Shown in pieces: positions 19,468 to 27,681 of a DNA stretch of 64,000 nucleotides; the first letter of the stretch is position 1, and each line of letters begins with the position of its first letter. Origin of the DNA: Jeongeupia chitinilytica. GTDB taxonomy: Bacteria; Pseudomonadota; Gammaproteobacteria; Burkholderiales; Chitinibacteraceae. Below the pieces are notes generated by a model. That model ran no database searches and was not told the DNA's origin. It saw only the letters and a program-made list of their open reading frames with translations. Where the stretch lies: assembly GCF_014652315.1 (NCBI RefSeq), contig NZ_BMYO01000001.1, positions 603,711 to 667,710 on the forward strand, given 5' to 3'. The position numbers and the translations under genes were made by a program.

Positions 19468-20094
19468 ATGCAACGATCGGAATTTGACCCGCAAGGCCTC
19501 GGCTATGTGCCGATGGTGATCGAACAGAGTGGTCGTGGTGAGCGCGCGTACGACATCTACTCGCGGCTGTTGCGCGAGCGGGTGATCTTTCTGGTCGGCC
19601 CGGTGAACGATGCCACGGCCAACGTGATCGTCGCGCAGCTGCTGTTTCTGGAAAGCGAAAATCCGGACAAGGACATCCACCTTTACATCAACTCGCCCGG
19701 CGGTTCGGTCACGGCCGGTCTGGCGATTTACGACACGATGCAGTTCATCAAGCCGAAGGTGTCGACCTTGTGCAACGGCCTTGCCGCATCGATGGGTGCC
19801 TTCCTGCTGGCCGCAGGTGCCGAAGGCAAGCGGTTTGCGCTGCCGAACTCGCGCATCATGATCCACCAGCCGCTGATCGGCGGTCTGGCCGGTCAGGCGT
19901 CGGACATCGAGATCCACGCACGCGAGCTGCTGAAGACCAAGCGTTCGCTCAATGAAATGCTTGCCAAGCATACCGGTCAGCCGATCGAAACGATCGAGCG
20001 CGATACCGACCGCGACAACTTCATGAGCGCTGCCGAAGCCAAGACCTACGGCCTGATCGACGACGTGCTGGTCTCCCGCCAGGCACTTGCCTGA
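19468..20094 (+). CDS. clpP: ATP-dependent Clp protease, proteolytic subunit
   Basis: 208 residues from the ATG at 19468, with GAGG five bases upstream; the GTG at 19462 overlaps that site. The serine-protease triad can be placed at Ser108 (GLAASMGA), His133 (IMIHQP) and Asp183 (DTDRDNF). ClpP forms a double heptameric barrel that degrades proteins fed in by ClpX or ClpA. clpX follows 104 bases later. A strong GC hairpin without a T-run separates them. Confidence 0.98.
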   Translation: MQRSEFDPQGLGYVPMVIEQSGRGERAYDIYSRLLRERVIFLVGPVNDATANVIVAQLLFLESENPDKDIHLYINSPGGSVTAGLAIYDTMQFIKPKVSTLCNGLAASMGAFLLAAGAEGKRFALPNSRIMIHQPLIGGLAGQASDIEIHARELLKTKRSLNEMLAKHTGQPIETIERDTDRDNFMSAAEAKTYGLIDDVLVSRQALA

Positions 20095-20120
20095 GTATTC
20101 GACTGAACGATGTTTGTTCG

Positions 20121-20139
20121 CCCGGCGCGCGGCGCCGGG
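20121..20139. terminator. GC-rich hairpin between clpP and clpX
   Basis: Perfect 8-bp arms (CCCGGCGC / GCGCCGGG) around a three-base loop. No T-run follows, so it is more likely an attenuator or mRNA-stabilising hairpin than a full terminator. Confidence 0.4.
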
Positions 20140-20198
20140 TGATTTGCTGATACGCTGTGCGCATCCACCCCGAAGCGTAACCTCAAGGAGGGGGGACC

Positions 20199-21482
20199 AT
20201 GACCGACAAGACCAACGAAAAACTGCTGTACTGCTCGTTCTGCGGCAAAAGCCAGCACGAGGTGAAGAAACTCATCGCCGGCCCGCAGGTGTTCATCTGC
20301 AACGAGTGCATCGAGCTGTGCACCGACATCCTCAAGGATGAGGCCACGCAACTGCCCGGAGTCGAAACGGCGGCCGACGGCAGCAAGAAGCTGCCGGTGC
20401 CGACCGAGATTCGCGGCACGCTCGACCAGTACGTGATCGGCCAGGAACGTGCCAAGAAAATTCTGGCCGTGGCGGTCTACAACCATTTCAAGCGACTCTC
20501 GACCAAGGGCAGCAAGTCCGTGTCGGGCGTCGAACTCGCCAAGTCGAACATCCTGTTGATCGGGCCGACCGGCTCGGGCAAGACGCTGCTGGCGCAGACG
20601 CTGGCCAAGCTCCTCGACGTGCCGTTCGTGATCGCGGATGCGACAACGCTGACCGAAGCCGGCTACGTCGGTGAAGACGTCGAGCACATCATTGCCAAGC
20701 TCCTGGCGCAATGCGACTACGACATCGAGAAGGCGCAGCGCGGCATCGTCTATATCGATGAGATCGACAAGATTGCCCGCAAGTCGGAAAACCCGTCGAT
20801 TACCCGTGACGTGTCGGGCGAGGGCGTGCAGCAGGCGCTGCTCAAACTGGTCGAAGGTACCGTGGCGTCGGTGCCGCCGCATGGCGGCCGCAAGCATCCG
20901 AATCACGAGATGCCGCAGGTCGATACCACGAACATCCTGTTCATCTGCGGTGGCGCATTTGAAGGTCTGGCGAAGATCATCCGCAACCGCTCGGTCAAGG
21001 GCGGGATCGGTTTTGGCGCCGAGGTCGTCAGCAAGGACGACAAGGCCGGTCTCGGCACCGTGCTGCACGACGTCGAACCCGACGATCTGGTGCGCTTCGG
21101 TCTGATTCCGGAGTTCGTCGGTCGTCTGCCGGTGATCGCGACGCTCGACGAGCTCGACGAAGCCGCGCTGGTCAACATTCTCACCGAACCGAAGAACGCG
21201 CTGCTCAAGCAGTACCAGGCACTGTTCGACATGGAGGGTGTCGAGCTCGACATCGAAGCCGACGCGCTGGCTGCGATCGCCAAGAAAGCGATGGAGCGCC
21301 GGACCGGTGCCCGTGGCCTGCGTTCGATCCTCGAAGGGACGCTGCTGGATACGATGTACGAGCTGCCGGCACTCGAGGGTGTGGCCAAGGTCGTTGTCGA
21401 CAAGGCCGTGATTGACAGCGGGACGCCACCGCAGCTGGTTTACGGCGCGGTGGACGAGCCGGACCAGCCCGAAGCTGCCTGA
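20199..21482 (+). CDS. clpX: Clp protease ATP-binding subunit ClpX
   Basis: 427 residues; strong AAGGAGG ribosome site before the ATG. The N-terminal zinc-binding domain has the four cysteines in LLYCSFCGKS and VFICNECIELC (~10-40). The AAA+ module has Walker A GPTGSGKT (~122), Walker B IVYIDEIDK (~185) and sensor/arginine-finger segments. The substrate-gripping pore loop region and the C-terminal domain are intact. ClpX unfolds tagged proteins and passes them to ClpP. Confidence 0.98.
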   Translation: MTDKTNEKLLYCSFCGKSQHEVKKLIAGPQVFICNECIELCTDILKDEATQLPGVETAADGSKKLPVPTEIRGTLDQYVIGQERAKKILAVAVYNHFKRLSTKGSKSVSGVELAKSNILLIGPTGSGKTLLAQTLAKLLDVPFVIADATTLTEAGYVGEDVEHIIAKLLAQCDYDIEKAQRGIVYIDEIDKIARKSENPSITRDVSGEGVQQALLKLVEGTVASVPPHGGRKHPNHEMPQVDTTNILFICGGAFEGLAKIIRNRSVKGGIGFGAEVVSKDDKAGLGTVLHDVEPDDLVRFGLIPEFVGRLPVIATLDELDEAALVNILTEPKNALLKQYQALFDMEGVELDIEADALAAIAKKAMERRTGARGLRSILEGTLLDTMYELPALEGVAKVVVDKAVIDSGTPPQLVYGAVDEPDQPEAA

Positions 21483-21490
21483 TCCAGTAT

Positions 21491-21511
21491 CCGCCCGCCC
21501 TGTGCGGGCGG
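21491..21511 (+). terminator. clpX terminator
   Basis: Stem CCGCCCGC / GCGGGCGG with a five-base loop, followed by TTATCTTT, just after the clpX stop. Confidence 0.75.
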
Positions 21512-21540
21512 TTATCTTTGGGCAACGTGGACGCCCGGGC

Positions 21541-21568
21541 GTTGAAGTTCCGCCGGGCCGCCCACATT
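21541..21568 (+). promoter_or_regulatory. Candidate heat-shock (sigma-32) promoter of lon
   Basis: GTTGAAG (21541-21547) and CCCACATT (21561-21568), 13 bases apart, resemble the sigma-32 consensus CTTGAAA / CCCCATNT. It lies 41 bases before the lon start, between the clpX terminator and lon. Confidence 0.45.
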
Positions 21569-21608
21569 ATTCGAACAACGCATAGCAACCTCATTCAAGG
21601 CAAACAAC

Positions 21609-24038
21609 ATGTCCGAGCCGCACGTGCCGCAGACCGAATCCGCCGCGTACCCGATGCTGCCGCTGAGGGACGTCGTCGTCTTCCCGCACATGGTGATTCC
21701 GCTTTTCGTCGGTCGGCCCAAGTCGATCAAGGCGCTGGAAGCGGCCATGGAAGCCGGGCGCCATATCCTGCTTGTCGCGCAGAAGAATGCGCAGAAAGAT
21801 GAACCGGTGCTGGCCGACATTTACCCGGTCGGCACCATCGCCACGGTGTTGCAACTGCTGAAACTGCCCGACGGTACCGTCAAGGTGCTGGTCGAAGGCG
21901 TGCAGCGTGCCACCGTGACTTCGCTGGTCGACGAAGACGGCTACTTCCATGCCGACGCGACACCGTTCGACGGTGACGAGCACGAAGGCCACGAAGTCGA
22001 GGCCATGCGTCGCGCACTGCTGGCGCAGTTCGACCAGTACGTCAAACTCAACAAGAAGATCCCGCCGGAAATCCTCACCTCGCTGTCGGGGATCGAATCG
22101 GCCGGCCGTCTTGCCGATACCGTGGCCGCGCACCTGCCGCTCAAGCTCGAGCAGAAGCAGGCCATTCTGGAAATGCCCGACGTCGGCCGGCGCATGGATC
22201 ACCTGCTCAAGCAGCTCGAGAACGAACTCGACATCCTGCAGGTCGAGAAGCGCATCCGTGGCCGCGTGAAGCGGCAGATGGAGAAGAGCCAGCGCGAGTA
22301 CTACCTGAACGAACAGGTCAAGGCGATCCAGAAGGAGCTCGGGGAGCTCGACGAGAACGCCGATCTGGAAGAACTGGAAAAGAAGATCAAGCTCGCCGGC
22401 ATGAGCAAGGAAGGCCGGGAAAAGGCCGATGCCGAGCTCAAGAAGCTGAAGATGATGTCGCCGATGAGCGCCGAGGCAGCGGTCGTGCGCAACTACATCG
22501 ACACCCTGCTGGGCGTGCCCTGGAAGAAGAAGACCAAGATCAGCAAGGATCTGGTTGGTGCCGAGGAAGTGCTCGACATCGACCACTACGGACTCGAGAA
22601 GGTCAAGGAACGCATTGTCGAGTATCTCGCGGTGCAGACCCGCGTCGACAAGCTCAAGGCCCCGATCCTCTGCCTCGTCGGCCCGCCCGGCGTCGGCAAG
22701 ACCTCGCTCGGTGAAAGCATTGCCCGCGCAACCGGCCGCAAGTTCGTCCGGATGGCGCTGGGCGGCGTGCGCGACGAAGCCGAAATCCGCGGCCATCGTC
22801 GCACCTATATCGGTTCGATGCCGGGCAAGATCGTCCAGAGCATGACCAAGGTCGGCGTCAAGAACCCGCTGTTCCTGCTCGACGAAGTCGACAAGCTCGG
22901 TCAGGATTTCCGTGGCGATCCGTCGTCGGCGCTGCTCGAAGTACTCGACCCGGAACAGAACCACGCGTTCAGCGATCATTACCTGGAAGTCGACTACGAC
23001 CTTTCCGACGTGATGTTCGTGGCGACGGCCAATACGCTGAACATTCCGCCGGCGCTGCTCGACCGGATGGAGGTCATCCGCCTGTCCGGCTACACCGAGG
23101 ACGAGAAGGTCAATATCGCGCTGAAGTATCTGGTGCCGAAACAGACCAAGAACAACGGCGTGGCCGACGGCGAACTCGACATTTCCGAAGCCGCAGTGCG
23201 CGACATCGTGCGTTACTACACGCGCGAAGCCGGCGTCCGTTCGCTCGACCGCGAGATCGCCAAGATCTGCCGCAAGGTCGTCAAGAACCTGATGCTCAAG
23301 CCGCAGGCCAAGAAGGTGCTGGTCACGCCGAAGACGCTGGAGAAGTACCTCGGCGTGAAGCGTTACGAATATGGCGTTGCCGAACAACAGAACCAGGTCG
23401 GCCAGGTCACCGGTCTGGCATGGACCGAAGTCGGCGGCGAGCTGCTGACGATCGAAGCGGTCACGATGCCGGGCAAGGGCAACATCCTGCGCACCGGTAC
23501 GCTTGGCGACGTGATGAAGGAGTCGATCGAAGCCGCGCGTTCGGTCGTTCGCAGTCGTGCCGAACGCCTCGGTATCGGCACCGATGCCTTTGAAAAGAAG
23601 GACATCCACGTCCACCTGCCCGAAGGGGCGACGCCGAAGGACGGCCCGAGCGCCGGTATTGCCCTGGCGACGGCGCTGGTGTCGGTGCTGACCGATATTC
23701 CGGTTCGCTGCGACGTGGCGATGACCGGTGAAATCACCCTGCGTGGCGAAGTGTTGCCGATTGGTGGATTGAAGGAAAAACTGCTGGCAGCGCATCGCGG
23801 CGGAATCAAGCAGGTATTGATTCCGGAAGGCAACGTGAAGGACTTGTCTGAAATTCCTGACAATGTAAAACGTGGCCTTGTCATTCATCCCGTGAAATGG
23901 TTTGATCAAGTGTTGGGCTTTGCGCTGGAAAGGCAGCCCGTCGCGCTTGAACAAATCGCAGAAAGCACGACCGAAATTGTCAGCAAGAATGCAGCTTCCG
24001 AGGACGAGCAATCCCGCTCGCATCAGACGAAACACTAG
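21609..24038 (+). CDS. lon: ATP-dependent Lon protease
   Basis: 809 residues, the full length of LonA. The N-terminal substrate-binding domain begins YPMLPLRDVVVFPHMVIPLFVGR; a long coiled region (~190-300) follows; the AAA+ domain has Walker A GPPGVGKTS (~358) and Walker B LFLLDEVDK; the C-terminal protease domain has the catalytic Ser in PKDGPSAGIA and Lys in GGLKEKLLAAHRGG. It degrades misfolded and regulatory proteins. hupB follows with a separate strong promoter. Confidence 0.98.
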   Translation: MSEPHVPQTESAAYPMLPLRDVVVFPHMVIPLFVGRPKSIKALEAAMEAGRHILLVAQKNAQKDEPVLADIYPVGTIATVLQLLKLPDGTVKVLVEGVQRATVTSLVDEDGYFHADATPFDGDEHEGHEVEAMRRALLAQFDQYVKLNKKIPPEILTSLSGIESAGRLADTVAAHLPLKLEQKQAILEMPDVGRRMDHLLKQLENELDILQVEKRIRGRVKRQMEKSQREYYLNEQVKAIQKELGELDENADLEELEKKIKLAGMSKEGREKADAELKKLKMMSPMSAEAAVVRNYIDTLLGVPWKKKTKISKDLVGAEEVLDIDHYGLEKVKERIVEYLAVQTRVDKLKAPILCLVGPPGVGKTSLGESIARATGRKFVRMALGGVRDEAEIRGHRRTYIGSMPGKIVQSMTKVGVKNPLFLLDEVDKLGQDFRGDPSSALLEVLDPEQNHAFSDHYLEVDYDLSDVMFVATANTLNIPPALLDRMEVIRLSGYTEDEKVNIALKYLVPKQTKNNGVADGELDISEAAVRDIVRYYTREAGVRSLDREIAKICRKVVKNLMLKPQAKKVLVTPKTLEKYLGVKRYEYGVAEQQNQVGQVTGLAWTEVGGELLTIEAVTMPGKGNILRTGTLGDVMKESIEAARSVVRSRAERLGIGTDAFEKKDIHVHLPEGATPKDGPSAGIALATALVSVLTDIPVRCDVAMTGEITLRGEVLPIGGLKEKLLAAHRGGIKQVLIPEGNVKDLSEIPDNVKRGLVIHPVKWFDQVLGFALERQPVALEQIAESTTEIVSKNAASEDEQSRSHQTKH

Positions 24039-24068
24039 TTGACACGTATTTTTGCCGCTTGCTATAAA
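24039..24068 (+). promoter_or_regulatory. Strong sigma-70 promoter of hupB
   Basis: Consensus -35 TTGACA (24039-24044) starts right at the lon stop; -10 TATAAA (24063-24068); 18-base spacing. It serves hupB and possibly the following tRNA-Val. Confidence 0.8.
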
Positions 24069-24122
24069 CTCTCTAGCAATCGGCCCGCCGGACCTAACCA
24101 ACCAGAATGAAAGGGGACGTAA

Positions 24123-24395
24123 GTGAATAAATCTGAACTGATCGACGCTATCGCTGAATCTGCAGGCCTGTCCAAGGCTGCCGCTGGCAAGTCGCTCGAT
24201 GCTGCAATCGAAGCCATTTCCAAGGCGCTGCAAGGCGGCGACGAAGTGACGCTGGTCGGTTTCGGCACCTTCTACGTTGCCGAGCGCGAAGCCCGCAGCG
24301 GCCGCAATCCGCGTACCGGCGAAACCATTGAAATCGCCGCAGCGAAACAGCCGAAATTTAGGGCTGGCAAATCGCTGAAAGATGCAGTACAATGA
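24123..24395 (+). CDS. hupB: Nucleoid protein HU-beta
   Basis: 90 residues from a GTG start with an AAGGGGA ribosome site. The HU fold is obvious: MNKSELIDAIAESAGLSKAAA at the N-terminus, GFGTFYVAEREARSGRNPRTGE covering the DNA-binding arm with the intercalating Pro, and KSLKDAV at the end. HU bends and compacts DNA and acts in replication, recombination and transcription. It sits between lon and two tRNA genes, the common arrangement in betaproteobacteria. Confidence 0.97.
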   Translation: MNKSELIDAIAESAGLSKAAAGKSLDAAIEAISKALQGGDEVTLVGFGTFYVAEREARSGRNPRTGETIEIAAAKQPKFRAGKSLKDAVQ

Positions 24396-24433
24396 TGTTC
24401 TTTCGTTGCTGCTGATGCAGTGACGAAACGGTT

Positions 24434-24510
24434 GGGTGGTTAGCTCAGTTGGTTAGAGCACCTGCTTCACACGCAGGGGGTCGGTGGTTCGAATCCACTA
24501 CTACCCACCA
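24434..24510 (+). tRNA. tRNA-Val (CAC)
   Basis: 77 bases with encoded CCA. Acceptor GGGTGGT pairs with ACTACCC (one G-T pair); anticodon stem CCTGC/GCAGG encloses TTCACAC, giving anticodon CAC; T-loop TTCGAAT. It is 38 bases after hupB. Confidence 0.95.
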
Positions 24511-24554
24511 ATAAAGCGAAATTTGTTGGTCAGTAAATTGAAGCAAAAATAAGT

Positions 24555-24582
24555 TTGCAAAATTTCTGAAGCACGATATAAT
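24555..24582 (+). promoter_or_regulatory. Promoter of tRNA-Asp
   Basis: -35 TTGCAA (24555-24560) and perfect -10 TATAAT (24577-24582) with 16-base spacing, 13 bases before the tRNA. Confidence 0.7.
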
Positions 24583-24595
24583 CGCTTTCTCTTCT

Positions 24596-24672
24596 GGAGC
24601 GGTAGTTCAGTTGGTTAGAATACCGGCCTGTCACGCCGGGGGTCGCGGGTTCGAGTCCCGTCCGCTCCGCCA
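24596..24672 (+). tRNA. tRNA-Asp (GUC)
   Basis: 77 bases with encoded CCA. Acceptor GGAGCGG pairs with CCGCTCC; anticodon loop between CCGGC and GCCGG arms reads CTGTCAC, giving GTC; T-loop TTCGAGT. Confidence 0.96.
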
Positions 24673-24681
24673 GATTTGAGC

Positions 24682-24709
24682 AAAAAGCCAAGCGAAAGCT
24701 TGGCTTTTT
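24682..24709 (+). terminator. tRNA terminator
   Basis: 12-bp stem AAAAAGCCAAGC / GCTTGGCTTTTT with a GAAA tetraloop, directly after tRNA-Asp. Confidence 0.9.
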
Positions 24710-24786
24710 GCTTTTCTGTCGTTTCATTTCTACGAAACGACGATGCCCCTGCCATTCGAGACAGCATGGTGCGGTTCTGGCATCAT

Positions 24787-24808
24787 ACTCCGCGAATTCT
24801 CGCGGAGT
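24787..24808 (+). promoter_or_regulatory. Perfect hairpin overlapping the ppiD ribosome site
   Basis: 9-bp arms ACTCCGCGA / TCGCGGAGT around ATTC. The right arm contains CGGAG, the only Shine-Dalgarno candidate, 10 bases before the ppiD ATG, so folding would hide it. Confidence 0.5.
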
Positions 24809-24817
24809 TGCGTATCC

Positions 24818-26659
24818 ATGTTTGATCTTGTCCAGAAAAACAAAACGGCCGTTCAGGTCGTGCTTGGCCTGGTGGCGTTGGGGCTGGTGGTTGGCTTCGG
24901 TGTGTCCGGCTATAGCGCGATGCAAGGCGGGGACGACTTCTATGCCAAGGTCGACGGCAGCCGCATCACCGAGCGTGAAGTGGCGCAGGCGACCAGCGGC
25001 CGTCCGGTCTCGAACGAAGAAAAACCCAAGGTCGTCGAGCAGCTGGTTCAGCAGAGACTGCTGCTGCAAGCCGCTGCAAAGCAGAACTTTGCCGCGACCG
25101 ACGCCGAGTTGCAGAAAGCCATCATGGCGATTCCTGCCTTTCAGGAAAACGGCCAGTTCAGCCCGAAGCGTTATGAGGAACTGTTGGCGGCCCAGCAGAT
25201 GACGGTCGCACAGTTCGAAGAACGTCTGCGCGACGACATTGCCCTTCGCCAGCTGCTGTCGGCCTTCGTTTCCGGCAACTTCCAGTCGCAACGGACGATG
25301 GACCGGATGGCCAAGCTGCTGGGTGAAAAGCGCACGGTCTCGGTGGCCTTGCTCAAGCCGGAAAACTACCTTGCCCAGGTCAACGTCAGCGATGCCGAGA
25401 TCAAGCAGTACTACGACAAGCACCAGCAGGAACTGAAAACGCCGGAGATGGTGAAACTGGCCTATGTCGTGCTGTCGCAGGCCGATTTGGCTCAGGCGCA
25501 AACCGTCAGCGATGCCGAGGTGCAACAGTATTTCGACGCGCACAAGGCCGATCTGGGCAAGGAAGAGCGCCGCGCGGCGCACATCCTGATTGCCGTTCCC
25601 AAGGGGGCCGGCGCCGAACAGGTGGCGGCAGCCAAGGCCAAAGCCGAGACGGTGCTGAAGGACGTCCGTGCCAACCCGGCTCGTTTCGCCGAGCTGGCCA
25701 AGCAGTATTCGCAGGATCCGGGTTCGGCGGAACAGGGTGGCGATCTGGGCTGGTTCGGTCCCGGTGCCATGGTCAAGCCGTTCGACGATGCGGTGTTCAA
25801 GCTTGAAAAGGGCCAGCTCAGCGGCGTTGTGCAGAGCGATTTCGGTTTCCACATCATCAAGCTTGAAGACGTGCGTGGCCGTACGCTGGCCGACCTGAAG
25901 CCGGAGATCGAGCAGAAGCTCAAGCTGCAGAAGGCGCAGACCACGTTCCAGAGCCAGTTGGAGAAATTCAACGAAGTCGTCTACCAGCAGGGCAGCAGCC
26001 TGCAGCCGGCCGCGGACCAGTTCAAGTTGCAGGTGCAACAGAGCGGCTGGGTGACCCGCCAGGGCGCGCAGGATCCGCAACTGAACAATCCGAAGCTGTT
26101 TGACGCGGTGTTCAGCGACGACGTCCTGAAGGGCAAACACAATACCGAAGCGATCGAAGTGGCGCCGGGTACAGTGGTGTCGGCGCGCATCGTCGAGCAC
26201 AAACCGGCAGCGGTACCGCCGCTGGCGACCGTATCGGCGGAGCTGTCGGCCAAGCTCAAGCAGGAAAAGACACTGAAGCTGGCCCAGGACGACGGCGCGC
26301 GCAAGCTGGCCGCGCTGCAGAAGGGCGAGACCGTTGCCGCCGACTGGCAACCGGGTGGCGAGCTCAATCGTGGCGAGCAGCGCGGCATCGATCCGCAAAC
26401 ACTGAATGCGGTGTTCCGTGCGCCGGCGGACAAGCTGCCGGCTTATGTCGGCAATGTCGTGCCGCAACAGGGTTATGTCCTGTTCCGCGTCGAGAAGTCG
26501 ACCCCGGCACCGCAGCTGGACCCGCAACTGCTGCAACGCATGCGCGAGGGACTTGGTCAGATGTATGGGCAGGTCGAGATTGCGAACTACATCGACAGCC
26601 TGCGGAAGTCGGCAAAGATCGAGTACGGTCGGGCACTGCAGGCCAAGCCTGCGCAGTAA
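24818..26659 (+). CDS. ppiD: Periplasmic folding chaperone / peptidyl-prolyl isomerase D
   Basis: 613 residues from the ATG at 24818 (MFDLVQKNKTAVQVVLG). One N-terminal membrane anchor (VVLGLVALGLVVGFGVSGY), then a SurA_N-like domain, then a parvulin-type rotamase domain around residues ~245-350 (RRAAHILIAVP, FAELAKQYSQDPGSAEQGGDLGWF, FGFHIIKLEDVR), then a long C-terminal helical/parvulin-like region. PpiD is a membrane-anchored chaperone at the Sec exit that helps outer-membrane protein folding. Its place after lon-hupB is the conserved one. Confidence 0.94.
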   Translation: MFDLVQKNKTAVQVVLGLVALGLVVGFGVSGYSAMQGGDDFYAKVDGSRITEREVAQATSGRPVSNEEKPKVVEQLVQQRLLLQAAAKQNFAATDAELQKAIMAIPAFQENGQFSPKRYEELLAAQQMTVAQFEERLRDDIALRQLLSAFVSGNFQSQRTMDRMAKLLGEKRTVSVALLKPENYLAQVNVSDAEIKQYYDKHQQELKTPEMVKLAYVVLSQADLAQAQTVSDAEVQQYFDAHKADLGKEERRAAHILIAVPKGAGAEQVAAAKAKAETVLKDVRANPARFAELAKQYSQDPGSAEQGGDLGWFGPGAMVKPFDDAVFKLEKGQLSGVVQSDFGFHIIKLEDVRGRTLADLKPEIEQKLKLQKAQTTFQSQLEKFNEVVYQQGSSLQPAADQFKLQVQQSGWVTRQGAQDPQLNNPKLFDAVFSDDVLKGKHNTEAIEVAPGTVVSARIVEHKPAAVPPLATVSAELSAKLKQEKTLKLAQDDGARKLAALQKGETVAADWQPGGELNRGEQRGIDPQTLNAVFRAPADKLPAYVGNVVPQQGYVLFRVEKSTPAPQLDPQLLQRMREGLGQMYGQVEIANYIDSLRKSAKIEYGRALQAKPAQ

Positions 26660-26675
26660 GCGCTTCGGCAAACAA

Positions 26676-26697
26676 AACGGCGGGGAAACCCGCCGTT
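26676..26697. terminator. Terminator between ppiD and enoyl-CoA hydratase gene
   Basis: Stem AACGGCGGG / CCCGCCGTT with a GAAA loop, followed by TCTTATTTTT. It serves ppiD, and possibly the convergent gene. Confidence 0.8.
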
Positions 26698-26704
26698 CTT
26701 ATTT

Positions 26705-27493
26705 TTACGTCGAACGCCAGCGCGGCAGCCGCGATTCGAGCTGCGCGCGTATGCCTTCCTCGGCTTCGGGATGACGGTGCAGGTGGGCCAGACGGTGCGC
26801 CAGATCCGAGTTCATGGCGTCGTCGATCGGCCGGTGCGCGACCGATGCAATCAGCCGTTTGGCCGTCAACAAGGCATGCGGGCCGTTCTGCAGAACGGCG
26901 GCGAGCCAGATGTCGCACCATTGCTCGATCTCGGCCGCGTCGTTGCCGAGCTCATGGACCAGACCGATCTGTTGCGCGGTTTGGGCACTGAAATGCTCGC
27001 CGGTCAGCAGATAGCGCCGCGCGGCGCTCACGCCGATCTGGGTAACCAGGTAGGGGGCAATCATCGCCGGCACCAGACCGGCGCGGACGTCGGGCACGGC
27101 GAAACGGCTGTCGCGGTGGGCAACGATCAGGTCGCAACAGGCAATCAGTCCGACGCCGACGCCGACGGTCTGACCGTGGACACGGGCAATCGTCGGCACC
27201 GGCATCCGGTCGACCAGCTGCAGCAGCCGCGCCAGTTCGAGCGCTTCGTCGAAATGGTGGTCCTGGTCATGTTCGAGCATCCTGGCCTGCCAGCGTTCGT
27301 CCTGGCCGGTACAGAAGTCGCTGCCTTGTGCCTTGAGCACTACAGCGCGGAGGCGTGCATTCTGGGACAATGCCGTCAGGCAGGCCGTGAGCTCGGCAAT
27401 GAGGATTTCGTTGACGGTCTGGGTGCCGTCCGCGTGCAACGTCACCGTTGCCACACCGTTGTCCGAGAATTCGTAGCTCAGTGTGTCACTCAT
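26705..27493 (-). CDS. Enoyl-CoA hydratase/isomerase family protein
   Basis: 262 residues from the ATG at 27493 (MSDTLSYEFSDNGVATVTL). It has the crotonase fold, with the CoA/oxyanion-hole segments AVVLKAQGSDFCTGQDERW and HGQTVGVGVGLIACCDLIVA. The second catalytic region reads FAVPDVRAGLVPAMIAPYLV, resembling methylglutaconyl-CoA hydratase-like members but with Asp where Glu is usual. It probably acts on an acyl-CoA in fatty-acid or branched-chain amino-acid breakdown. The electron-transfer flavoprotein and a MaoC hydratase lie within 4 kb, though not in one operon. Confidence 0.82.
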   Translation of the reverse strand: MSDTLSYEFSDNGVATVTLHADGTQTVNEILIAELTACLTALSQNARLRAVVLKAQGSDFCTGQDERWQARMLEHDQDHHFDEALELARLLQLVDRMPVPTIARVHGQTVGVGVGLIACCDLIVAHRDSRFAVPDVRAGLVPAMIAPYLVTQIGVSAARRYLLTGEHFSAQTAQQIGLVHELGNDAAEIEQWCDIWLAAVLQNGPHALLTAKRLIASVAHRPIDDAMNSDLAHRLAHLHRHPEAEEGIRAQLESRLPRWRST

Positions 27494-27681
27494 GATCGGC
27501 TCAGGGTTGACTGTTGCTGGCATGCTACCAGCATCCTTGCTGCTTGGGTCTACGTCTGTCAGGAATGCGGTCGCGGTTGGGCCTGCGGCCGGCGCTGTGC
27601 TACATTGCGACGTTTTTCGGGGCCATTTCCGGCGCCGATGCGGTATTGGCTGTGAAGGCAGATTCGGGATTGTCCATTCAA

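Noticed and set aside
21591..24392. A 933-residue open frame on the minus strand across lon
   Set aside because: It is the complement of the intact lon and part of hupB, with shadow-type composition (rich in His, Arg, Gln, Val, Asp) and no domain; high G+C creates such frames.
17820..24672. tRNA genes as attachment sites of an integrated element
   Set aside because: No integrase, no duplicated tRNA 3' end, and the gene order around them is the normal housekeeping one.
24530..26671. A 713-residue open frame opposite ppiD, also crossing tRNA-Asp
   Set aside because: It would run through a tRNA gene and terminator and mirrors ppiD codons.
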